The position numbers and the translations under genes were made by a program. Below are positions 1 to 4,676 of a DNA stretch of 5,256 nt, piece after piece. Below the pieces are notes generated by a model. The model ran no database searches and was not told the origin of the DNA. It was given only the letters and a program-made list of their open reading frames with translations. Source of the stretch: Planctomycetaceae bacterium (GTDB lineage: Bacteria; Planctomycetota; UBA1135; GCA-002686595); assembly GCA_013360535.1 (NCBI GenBank), contig JABWBL010000282.1, positions 1-5,256 on the forward strand. The letters are read 5' to 3'. How positions within the stretch are numbered: the stretch's first letter is position 1; every line of letters starts with the position of its first letter.

Positions 1-242
1 GCGCTCGCGCGTTCGGCGGCCTCGCGAGCGGACGCGTCGGAGCCACCGTGGAAATCGGGGTGCACGAGGCGGCTCGCCCGCAGCAACCGGCGGCGCAGCT
101 CGCGCGCGTCGAGCTCAAACGTGGGCGCGAGACCGAGCGTCTCGAACGGCGTCAGCTCGCGTTCGGACTCGAACAGCTTCCCGCAGGCGCCACACGCCAG
201 CGGGGTCTCGAGTTCCGCCCCGCAGTTCGTGCAGGCAGCCAT
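1..242 (-). CDS. hscB: HscB/HSC20 J-type co-chaperone, N-terminal part (cut by window edge)
   Basis: Only the first 80 codons are present; the gene runs off the left edge. HscB proteins stimulate the ATPase of the HscA chaperone and deliver IscU to it for cluster transfer in the cytoplasm. Visible parts are a C4 zinc-ribbon-like segment (C4-x2-C7 and C17-x2-C20), then the start of a J domain (PFETLGL near residue 32, LRRRLLRASRLV helix, HPD at 61-63). HPD is the universal Hsp70-activating tripeptide. The phrase RLVHPDF and the preceding CxxC pairs resemble human HSC20 more than E. coli HscB, which lacks the ribbon and reads HPDKF. The ATG start puts the ribbon at the very N-terminus, 9 bp after the iscA stop, with no clear Shine-Dalgarno sequence. 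The position after iscA matches the iscRSUA-hscB order of proteobacteria. The IscU-binding C-terminal domain is outside the window, so a generic DnaJ-domain protein is not fully excluded. Confidence 0.82.
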   Translation of the reverse strand, partial: MAACTNCGAELETPLACGACGKLFESERELTPFETLGLAPTFELDARELRRRLLRASRLVHPDFHGGSDASAREAAERAS

Positions 243-251
243 GGAGAGACG

Positions 252-578
252 TCAGACCGAGAACGACTCGCCGCAGCCGCAGGACTTGGCGGCGTTGGGG
301 TTGCCGAATTTGAAGCCGCGGCCCATCAGGTTGTCCTCGAAGTCGATCTGCGTGCCGTTCAGGTACAGGAAGCTCTTGGGGTCGCAGACGACGCGCACGC
401 CCTCGAGCTCGTAGATCTGATCGGTCTCCGACACCTGGTCGTCGAAGCCGAGCGTGTAGGAGAAGCCCGAGCAGCCGCCGCCCTTGACGCCGACGCGCAG
501 CGCCGTCAGTTCCGGCAGCTTCTGTTCCGTCACGATGCGCTTGACCTCGTGGGCCGCACGTTCGGTGAGCGAGATCAC
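252..578 (-). CDS. iscA: IscA-type iron-sulfur cluster carrier protein
   Basis: This encodes a 108-residue A-type carrier (HesB/IscA/SufA/ErpA family), the usual family length. It binds Fe-S clusters or iron through three conserved cysteines and passes them to apoproteins. These are visible as C36 (GGGCSGFSY) and the C-terminal C100-G-C102 (KSCGCGESF). The VCDPKSFLYLNGTQIDF and NPNAAKSCGCG blocks are family hallmarks. An additional cysteine, C65, lies in VVCDPKS, where E. coli IscA has no cysteine; some related carriers do carry one there. I chose the GTG start at 578 because it overlaps the iscU stop as GTGA and has an AAGGAG Shine-Dalgarno sequence 8 nt upstream, inside the iscU tail. A longer in-frame extension to about 863 only shadows iscU in another frame. 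Operon context favours IscA, but sequence alone cannot firmly separate it from ErpA or SufA. Confidence 0.93.
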   Translation of the reverse strand: MISLTERAAHEVKRIVTEQKLPELTALRVGVKGGGCSGFSYTLGFDDQVSETDQIYELEGVRVVCDPKSFLYLNGTQIDFEDNLMGRGFKFGNPNAAKSCGCGESFSV

Positions 579-970
579 GGCTGCTGCTCCTTCGGCGCCT
601 GCTTCGACTTGTAGTCGTTGACGGCGGCCTTGATCGCGTCCTCGGCGAGCACGCTGCAGTGGATCTTCACCGGCGGCAGCGAGAGTTCCTCGACGATCTG
701 CGTATTCTGGATCGCGAGCGCCTCGTCGAGCGTCTTGCCCTTGATCCACTCGGTGGCCAGCGACGAGCTCGCGATCGCCGAGCCGCACCCGAAGGTCTTG
801 AACTTGGCGTCGACGATGCGGTCGCCTTCGACCTGGATCTGGAGCTTCATCACGTCGCCGCACTCGGGCGCGCCGACGACGCCCGTGCCGACGGTCGAGG
901 CGCTCTTGTCGAGCGACCCGACGTTGCGCGGGTTGGAGTAGTGATCGATGACTTTCTTGCTGTAGGCCAT
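575..970 (-). CDS. iscU: Iron-sulfur cluster assembly scaffold IscU
   Basis: IscU is the scaffold on which IscS-derived sulfur and iron form [2Fe-2S] clusters before transfer. The 131-residue product is close to E. coli IscU (128) and highly similar along its length, starting MAYSKKVIDHYSNPRNVG. The cluster ligands are present: C37 and D39 in APECGD, C62 in FGCGSAIASS, and H104-C105 in the KIHCS segment. The LPPVK motif at 98-102, the HscA chaperone recognition site, is intact, which implies that an HscA-HscB pair works with this scaffold. The C-terminal tail (KSKQAPKEQQP) is slightly longer than in E. coli. The ATG start at 970 follows the iscS stop by 35 bp without a strong Shine-Dalgarno sequence, and the stop overlaps the iscA start. 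There is no NifU-type C-terminal domain. Confidence 0.97.
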   Translation of the reverse strand: MAYSKKVIDHYSNPRNVGSLDKSASTVGTGVVGAPECGDVMKLQIQVEGDRIVDAKFKTFGCGSAIASSSLATEWIKGKTLDEALAIQNTQIVEELSLPPVKIHCSVLAEDAIKAAVNDYKSKQAPKEQQP

Positions 971-1005
971 GGCTTGTTCTCGCGCGGGGCGCGTGGTCGA
1001 AGAGT

Positions 1006-2223
1006 CTAGTGCGGCGCTTGCCAGTTGACGGTCTTGGGATCGATGCCCTCGAGGGCCATCTCGTACAGGGGCGAGAGCTCGCGCAGGCGCTTGACGGCGC
1101 CGATCACGCTGCTCGCGGCGAAGTCGACCTCTTCCTGCGTCGTGAAGCGGCCGATGCCGAAGCGGATCGAGCTGTGGGCGAGGTCCTCGCCTACGTCCAT
1201 CGCGCGCAATACGTGGCTGGGCTCGAGGCTGGCCGAGGTGCAGGCCGAGCCCGAGGACACCGCGACGTCGCTGATGCCCATGATCAGGCTCTCGCCCTCG
1301 ACGTAGGCGAAGCTGACGTTCAGGTTGTTCGGCAGGCGGTGCTCGCGGTTGCCGTTCAGGTGCACGAAGTCGAGCTCGGCGAAGATGCGCTTCTCGAGGT
1401 GGTCGCGCAGCGCGGCCGTGCGCGCGGCTTCGCTCGGCAATTCCTGCCGCGCGAGCTCGCAGGCCTTGCCGAGGCCGACGATCGACGGGACGTTGAGCGT
1501 GCCCGAGCGCATGCCGCGCTCATGACCGCCGCCGTCCATCTGCGCGACGAGGCGCACGCGCGGGTTGCGGCGGCGCACGTAGAGGATGCCGACGCCCTTG
1601 GGGCCGTAGATCTTGTGGCCCGAGAGGCACAGCAGGTCGACGTGGTCGGCCTCGACGTCCACGGGCACCTTGCCGGCGGCCTGCGTCGCGTCGGTGAAGA
1701 ACAGCACGCCCTTCTCGTGGCACAGCGCGCCGATCTCGCGGATCGGGTTGAGCGTGCCGACCTCGTTGTTGGCCCACATCAGCGCCACGAGGATCGTGTC
1801 GGGCCGCAGCGCCGCCGCGACCGCTTCGACCGAGACCCGGCCGGACTTGTCGGGCTGCAGGTAGGTGACCTCGAAGCCCTGCTGCTCGAGGTGCTTGGCG
1901 ACGTCGAGCACGGCCTTGTGCTCGGCCGAGCAGGTGATGATGTGCTTGCCCTTCTCGGCGTACATCTCCGCCACGCCCTTGAGCGCGAGGTTGATCGACT
2001 CCGTCGAGCCCGACGTGAAGACGATTTCCTTCGGATTGGCGCCGATCAGCTCGGCGATCTGCCCACGCGCCTTCTCGACGGCCTCTTCCGCTTCCCAGCC
2101 GTAGCGGTGGTTGCGGCTCGCGGCGTTGCCGAAGGACTCGGTGAAGTAGGGCAGCATCGCCTCGACCACGCGCGGATCGCACGGGGTCGTGGCCTGGTAG
2201 TCCATGTAGATCGGGAGCTTCAT
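1006..2223 (-). CDS. iscS: Cysteine desulfurase IscS
   Basis: IscS is a PLP-dependent enzyme that converts cysteine to alanine and hands the persulfide sulfur to IscU and other acceptors. The product has 405 residues against 404 in E. coli and aligns almost without gaps. Visible features are the [14 protein letters not shown] start, H102 in AEHKAVLD (stacks on PLP), D178-A-T-Q181, the Schiff-base lysine K204 in [10 protein letters not shown], the [12 protein letters not shown] block at 231-242, and catalytic C328 in the long loop [10 protein letters not shown]. That loop marks the group I (IscS/NifS) class rather than SufS. The C-terminal segment after about residue 385, which docks IscU in E. 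coli, is present and ends WQAPH. I chose the ATG at 2223 because MKLPIY is the conserved start and it overlaps the iscR stop as ATGA. The 44-codon upstream extension only shadows iscR. Lack of a Shine-Dalgarno sequence suggests translational coupling to iscR. Confidence 0.97.
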   Translation of the reverse strand: MKLPIYMDYQATTPCDPRVVEAMLPYFTESFGNAASRNHRYGWEAEEAVEKARGQIAELIGANPKEIVFTSGSTESINLALKGVAEMYAEKGKHIITCSAEHKAVLDVAKHLEQQGFEVTYLQPDKSGRVSVEAVAAALRPDTILVALMWANNEVGTLNPIREIGALCHEKGVLFFTDATQAAGKVPVDVEADHVDLLCLSGHKIYGPKGVGILYVRRRNPRVRLVAQMDGGGHERGMRSGTLNVPSIVGLGKACELARQELPSEAARTAALRDHLEKRIFAELDFVHLNGNREHRLPNNLNVSFAYVEGESLIMGISDVAVSSGSACTSASLEPSHVLRAMDVGEDLAHSSIRFGIGRFTTQEEVDFAASSVIGAVKRLRELSPLYEMALEGIDPKTVNWQAPH

Positions 2224-2675
2224 TCGTGGGCTTGCGCGGCGGTGGGGGAGACGGCGACGAGCGGATGGCTGGCGACGAGCGAGCGCAGCGTGGTGTGCTC
2301 CAGCATCTGCCAGAGGCGCTCGCGCACGCGGTGGATCGGACTCTTGATCGGGCACATGGGCTGCACCTCGCAGCCCCCGTTCTTCAGCACGATCGGCGAC
2401 TCGCAGGTCGTCAGCGGCGGCGCCCCCTCGAGGGCGGCGACGACGTCACCGAGCGTGATCTGCTCCGGGCTGCGCGCGAGGCTGTAGCCCCCGGCGGAGC
2501 CCCGCTGGGATTCGACCACGCCGGCATGCTGGAGGTCCTTCAGCACTTCGGCGACCGTCCGGCGCGGCAGGGGGTAGCGCTCGCAGATCTCCCGCACGCT
2601 GATGGCCCCCTCGCGGTCCACGAGGTGGACCAGCGCGAGCAGGCCGTATTCGGTGCGCTTGGTGAGCTGGAGCAT
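2220..2675 (-). CDS. iscR: Rrf2-family Fe-S cluster-responsive regulator (IscR-like)
   Basis: This encodes a 151-residue Rrf2 transcription factor. It has an N-terminal winged helix ([18 protein letters not shown], helix-turn-helix about 26-50, wing [11 protein letters not shown] at 58-68), a dimerisation helix, and a cysteine region. IscR represses the isc operon when it carries a [2Fe-2S] cluster. First position in this operon and the 4-bp overlap with iscS support the same role here. The cysteines are C91, C102 and C108. Anchored on the following helix (C-x21-L in both proteins), C108 matches E. coli C104, but E. coli ligand H107 is matched by K111, and the C91-C102 spacing is five residues longer. 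The cluster chemistry may therefore differ from classical IscR. The ATG at 2675 gives the expected Rrf2 N-terminus. The iscR name rests on operon position; another Rrf2 subfamily controlling isc genes is possible. Confidence 0.88.
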   Translation of the reverse strand: MLQLTKRTEYGLLALVHLVDREGAISVREICERYPLPRRTVAEVLKDLQHAGVVESQRGSAGGYSLARSPEQITLGDVVAALEGAPPLTTCESPIVLKNGGCEVQPMCPIKSPIHRVRERLWQMLEHTTLRSLVASHPLVAVSPTAAQAHE

Positions 2676-2831
2676 GGCGGGTCAATTAGCACCGTTTGGG
2701 TGCGGTTTCGGAGTCTAGGCCCCCGGAGGGCGCTGCGCCAGCCTGTGGAGCCAGAAATCTCTCGTGCGCGGAAGGTTCATCCCCCGGGCGCCGCCTCAAG
2801 CGTTCCTGCCCCCCCGGTCGATTCTTCCGCC
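2676..2831. promoter_or_regulatory. Divergent promoter region between the isc operon and the zinc-ribbon gene
   Basis: This 156-bp non-coding gap separates two divergent genes and should hold the isc operon promoter. On the minus strand a TAGACT hexamer (2717 to 2712) is a possible -10 box. The best -35 position 17 bp further upstream (TGGCGC, 2740 to 2735) is poor, which would fit a weak or activator-dependent promoter, or a wrong call. The short palindrome described separately lies between this -10 and the iscR ATG. I see no convincing plus-strand promoter for the small gene. The exact elements are uncertain; the region assignment rests on gene orientation. Confidence 0.5.
2689..2703. promoter_or_regulatory. 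Inverted repeat upstream of iscR, candidate operator
   Basis: GCACC and GGTGC form perfect 5-bp arms around a 5-nt spacer (GTTTG), centred about 21 bp before the iscR ATG. If TAGACT at 2717-2712 is the -10 box, the repeat sits near the transcription start, where a repressor would block initiation. It does not match the E. coli IscR type 1 consensus well, so calling it an IscR autoregulatory site is inference. Arms this short also arise by chance in GC-rich DNA. Confidence 0.3.
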
Positions 2832-3062
2832 ATGCCGCGCTCCGCCCCGACTCTGTGCATCCACTGCGGTCAAGCCGCAGGCGACCCGACCCGCTTCAAC
2901 CGCCTGCAGGACGGGCGCGCCTGTCCGACCTGCGCGGACCGCCTGCTCGCCATGCTCCCGCCGGTCCTGCCGGCCTCGAAGGAGGCCGTGGCCGAGCTGG
3001 AGGGCGCCGAGGACGAGGACGAGGTCGAGGTCGAAGCCGACGACTACGACCGGCCGGCCTGA
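2832..3062 (+). CDS. Small zinc-ribbon protein with acidic C-terminal tail, unknown function
   Basis: This encodes a 76-residue protein with two CxxC knuckles, C9-x2-C12 (CIHCG) and C31-x2-C34 (CPTCADRLL), spaced like a zinc-ribbon. A short hydrophobic, proline-containing segment follows (LLAMLPPVLP, 38-47), then a very acidic tail (residues 57-73 are mostly E and D). No signal peptide or membrane helix is evident, so it should be a small cytoplasmic metal-binding protein, possibly contacting nucleic acid, basic proteins or another complex. I do not recognise a named family. The ATG at 2832 starts just before the first knuckle; the longer in-frame reading upstream crosses the iscR region and looks non-coding. 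There is no clear Shine-Dalgarno sequence. The gene is divergent from iscR and its stop lies inside the 3' end of the convergent thioesterase gene. The intact cysteine pairs make it a probable real gene. Confidence 0.72.
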   Translation: MPRSAPTLCIHCGQAAGDPTRFNRLQDGRACPTCADRLLAMLPPVLPASKEAVAELEGAEDEDEVEVEADDYDRPA

Positions 3063-3475
3063 TCGGCCGCGACCAGCGCCCGCAGTTCCTCGGGCAGCAT
3101 GCAGACCGGCCGTTCCGGCCGCGTCAGGTCGACACAGGCCAGCTCCGTCGAGCCCTCGGCGAGCTTCTGGCGGTCGCTCGCGCGCAGGACCTCGTAGGCG
3201 AAGCTCACGCTCGCGCCGCCGACCTTCTCGATCGAGGTCCGGACGACGAGCTCCTCGGCATAACGCGCCGGTGCCCGGTAGCGCAGCGCCGCCTTGCGCA
3301 CCACGAGGCCGAACCCGCGCCGCTCGAGCTCCGCGTAGGGCAGCCCGAAGGACTCCATCAGGCGCGTGCGGCCCTCCTCGAAGTAGACGAGGTAGTTGGC
3401 GTGGTAGACCACGCCCATCTGGTCGGTCTCGCCGTAGCGGACCTGCAGCCGGTGCTCGTGCGCGGGGACAGCCAT
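3044..3475 (-). CDS. YbgC/FcbC-like acyl-CoA thioesterase (4HBT hotdog fold)
   Basis: This encodes a 143-residue single-domain hotdog thioesterase, the usual length for the 4-hydroxybenzoyl-CoA thioesterase/YbgC group, which hydrolyses acyl-CoA thioesters in the cytoplasm. The signature is at 13-40: RYGETDQMGVVYHANYL, then YFEEGRTRLM. D18 is the expected catalytic acid in the (E/D)TDxxGVVYHxNY motif, with Y24-H25-A26-N27-Y28 forming the active-site loop. Later blocks (RYRAPARYAEELVVRT at 65-80, the ASVSFAYEVLR strand and the ELACVDLTRPERP strand) fit the fold. I chose the ATG at 3475 because the motif follows at the normal distance; the 70-residue upstream extension is basic, low-complexity and covers a divergent intergenic region. 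No tol-pal genes are nearby, unlike ybgC in proteobacteria, so I do not assign that symbol. The substrate cannot be read from sequence. Confidence 0.9.
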   Translation of the reverse strand: MAVPAHEHRLQVRYGETDQMGVVYHANYLVYFEEGRTRLMESFGLPYAELERRGFGLVVRKAALRYRAPARYAEELVVRTSIEKVGGASVSFAYEVLRASDRQKLAEGSTELACVDLTRPERPVCMLPEELRALVAADQAGRS

Positions 3476-3507
3476 CGAGAGCGGATCTTCGCAACCGCTC
3501 CGCCCGT

Positions 3508-3530
3508 GCGCCAGCCACCGCGGCTGGCGC
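3508..3530. repeat. Perfect 9-bp inverted repeat in a divergent intergenic gap
   Basis: GCGCCAGCC (3508-3516) and GGCTGGCGC (3522-3530) are exact inverse complements with a 5-nt spacer (ACCGC). The element lies between the divergent starts of the thioesterase gene (3475) and the membrane-protein gene (3585). It could be an operator for a dimeric regulator shared by both promoters, or an RNA hairpin in a 5' leader. No T-tract follows on either strand, so an intrinsic terminator is unlikely. Confidence 0.55.
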
Positions 3531-3584
3531 CGGAGGGAACGCGCTGGTAGAACGCCTCCCGCGCTCGGCTGCGGGCGCCTCCCC

Positions 3585-4451
3585 GTGGCCGACCTGTTCA
3601 GCACCAAGCCCCCGCCGAGCGAGCGCCGCAACGCCAGCGTCGCGGCCCTGCTCACCTGGTTCCTGCCGGGCGCCGGGCACTTCATGCTCGGAAGCTACGG
3701 GCTCGGGCTCGTCTTCCTGCTGGTCGTCGAGGGCCTGTACTACGCCGGCCTGTCGCTCTCGGGCGGAATGACCTTCGAGTTCCTCGATCCCGAGCTGCGC
3801 TCGCCGCTCGCGCCGGCGCTATCGCCGGAGATCGGCAACCTCGGCGGACTGCTGTGGCAGCTCAAGACCTACGGCTTCGGGACGGGCATCGTGCGTCCGT
3901 GGCCGCCGGGCATCGTGCTGGGGAGCTTGCTCACCGGCCTGAGCGGCGTCCTCAACATGATCGTGATGTGCCACGCGCACACGCTCGCCCGGGCACCCTC
4001 GCCGGCCGTGGCCAACCGCACCGCGCTCGTGACGCTGCTCGCCTGGCTCGTTCCCGGTCTCGGCCACTTCCGGCAGGGCCGTCGCGGCCGCGCGCTGGTC
4101 GTGTTCGGCTTGCTGGTCGGCTGCTTCGTGCTCGGCACGGTGCTGGCCGAAGGCTCGAACCTCTCGCGCGAGCGCCACTTCTACTACTGTGCCGGCCAGT
4201 TCGGCATCGGGCTGCCCGCCCTGCTCGGCGAGTTGTTCTTCGGCTCGATGCGCGTCACGCGCGACATCCCGTACGTCGACGGCGGGCTGGTGTTCGCGTG
4301 CGTCGCGGGCCTGCTCAACATCCTCGCCATGATCGACGTGTACGGCTGGACCGAAGCGAGGGAGCTCGGCCTGCCGCTCAAGTCGAGCGAACACGCGGGA
4401 GAGTCCGCCGCCGCCGCGGCACCCGCCACAGGGGTCAACATCCGGCTATGA
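3585..4451 (+). CDS. Multi-pass membrane protein with two similar halves (DUF6677-like), unknown function
   Basis: This encodes a 288-residue integral membrane protein. A short polar N-terminus (SERRNAS) precedes hydrophobic segments at about 18-35, 40-60, 108-130, 146-162, 168-189, 203-220 and 233-252. A polar, alanine-rich tail ends the protein. The halves resemble each other: ALLTWFLPGAGHFMLG (21-36) matches TLLAWLVPGLGHFRQG (150-165), and GVLNMIVMCHA (121-131) matches GLLNILAMIDV (242-252). The second half looks to me like the DUF6677 proteins of planctomycetes, from memory only. No catalytic motif is obvious; the conserved PGxGHF followed by G resembles the turn seen in TM2-like and related small membrane domains. 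The GTG start at 3585 lacks a Shine-Dalgarno sequence but places a basic stretch just before helix 1; the next in-frame ATG, codon 34, would cut into helix 1. The stop overlaps the next gene as ATGA, so the two are probably co-expressed. Confidence 0.83.
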   Translation: MADLFSTKPPPSERRNASVAALLTWFLPGAGHFMLGSYGLGLVFLLVVEGLYYAGLSLSGGMTFEFLDPELRSPLAPALSPEIGNLGGLLWQLKTYGFGTGIVRPWPPGIVLGSLLTGLSGVLNMIVMCHAHTLARAPSPAVANRTALVTLLAWLVPGLGHFRQGRRGRALVVFGLLVGCFVLGTVLAEGSNLSRERHFYYCAGQFGIGLPALLGELFFGSMRVTRDIPYVDGGLVFACVAGLLNILAMIDVYGWTEARELGLPLKSSEHAGESAAAAAPATGVNIRL

Positions 4452-4648
4452 AGGACGCCCCGATCCATCTGCTGCTGTTCCTGCTGTTGGGAACGGCGAT
4501 CGTGACGCTCGGCACGTTCTATTCGGACGCCGACGACACGCGCGCGCGCAAGGCCTGGCCACGCCGCATGCTCAACTTCTTCGCGGGCTGCGCGATCCTG
4601 GTCGTCGTGATGCTGGTGTGCGAGCACACGTTCGCGTCGCTCGGTTGA
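4448..4648 (+). CDS. Small two-helix membrane protein, unknown function
   Basis: This encodes a 66-residue protein with two hydrophobic helices at about 6-23 (IHLLLFLLLGTAIVTLGT) and 43-59 (NFFAGCAILVVVMLVCE). The connecting loop contains DADDTRARKAWPRR. The net positive loop predicts a cytoplasmic hairpin turn with both termini outside, by the positive-inside rule. The start ATG overlaps the stop of the preceding membrane-protein gene by 4 bp, so translation is likely coupled and the two products may form a complex or share a task. Coding is supported by the overlap, consistent third-position GC and clear helix pattern. I know no named family for it. It ends 28 bp before the convergent dprA stop, with no visible terminator hairpin between them. 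Confidence 0.72.
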   Translation: MKDAPIHLLLFLLLGTAIVTLGTFYSDADDTRARKAWPRRMLNFFAGCAILVVVMLVCEHTFASLG

Positions 4649-4676
4649 GTTCAGTTTCACCTGCTTCCGGCCTCCA

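Noticed and set aside
252..863. A long in-frame N-terminal extension of IscA that would make a 203-residue protein
   Set aside because: The added part is a basic, low-complexity shadow of iscU; the GTG at 578 has a good Shine-Dalgarno site and the family-typical start.
981..993. A CGCGC-GGG-GCGCG dyad between iscS and iscU, considered as an RNA-processing or small-RNA target site as in E. coli iscRSUA
   Set aside because: Five-base GC arms are common by chance here and there is no further support in the 35-bp gap.
1009..2487. A 492-codon open reading frame on the plus strand, antisense to iscS and iscR
   Set aside because: It is a GC-driven shadow of iscS, with low-complexity A/R/D/E/V-rich translation and no recognisable domain; the opposite strand encodes an unmistakable IscS and IscR.
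1002..2718. The octamer CTAGACTC on the minus strand both just after the iscS end (about 1002-1009) and upstream of iscR (2711-2718), considered as a repeated regulatory motif
   Set aside because: Two copies of an 8-mer are weak evidence, and the first copy contains the iscS stop codon, so coincidence is the simpler reading.
3051..3069. A CGGCCG-N7-CGGCCG hairpin at the convergent 3' ends, considered as a terminator
   Set aside because: It lies within coding sequence, has short arms and no T-tract on either strand.
2764..3771. A 335-codon plus-strand reading frame across the zinc-ribbon and thioesterase genes
   Set aside because: The translation is an arginine/proline/serine-rich string that crosses three real genes and both intergenic gaps, typical of an out-of-frame reading in GC-rich DNA.
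3819..4394. Minus-strand reading frame opposite the membrane-protein gene
   Set aside because: The translation is polar and low in complexity, while the plus strand shows repeated membrane helices and an ATGA overlap with the next gene.
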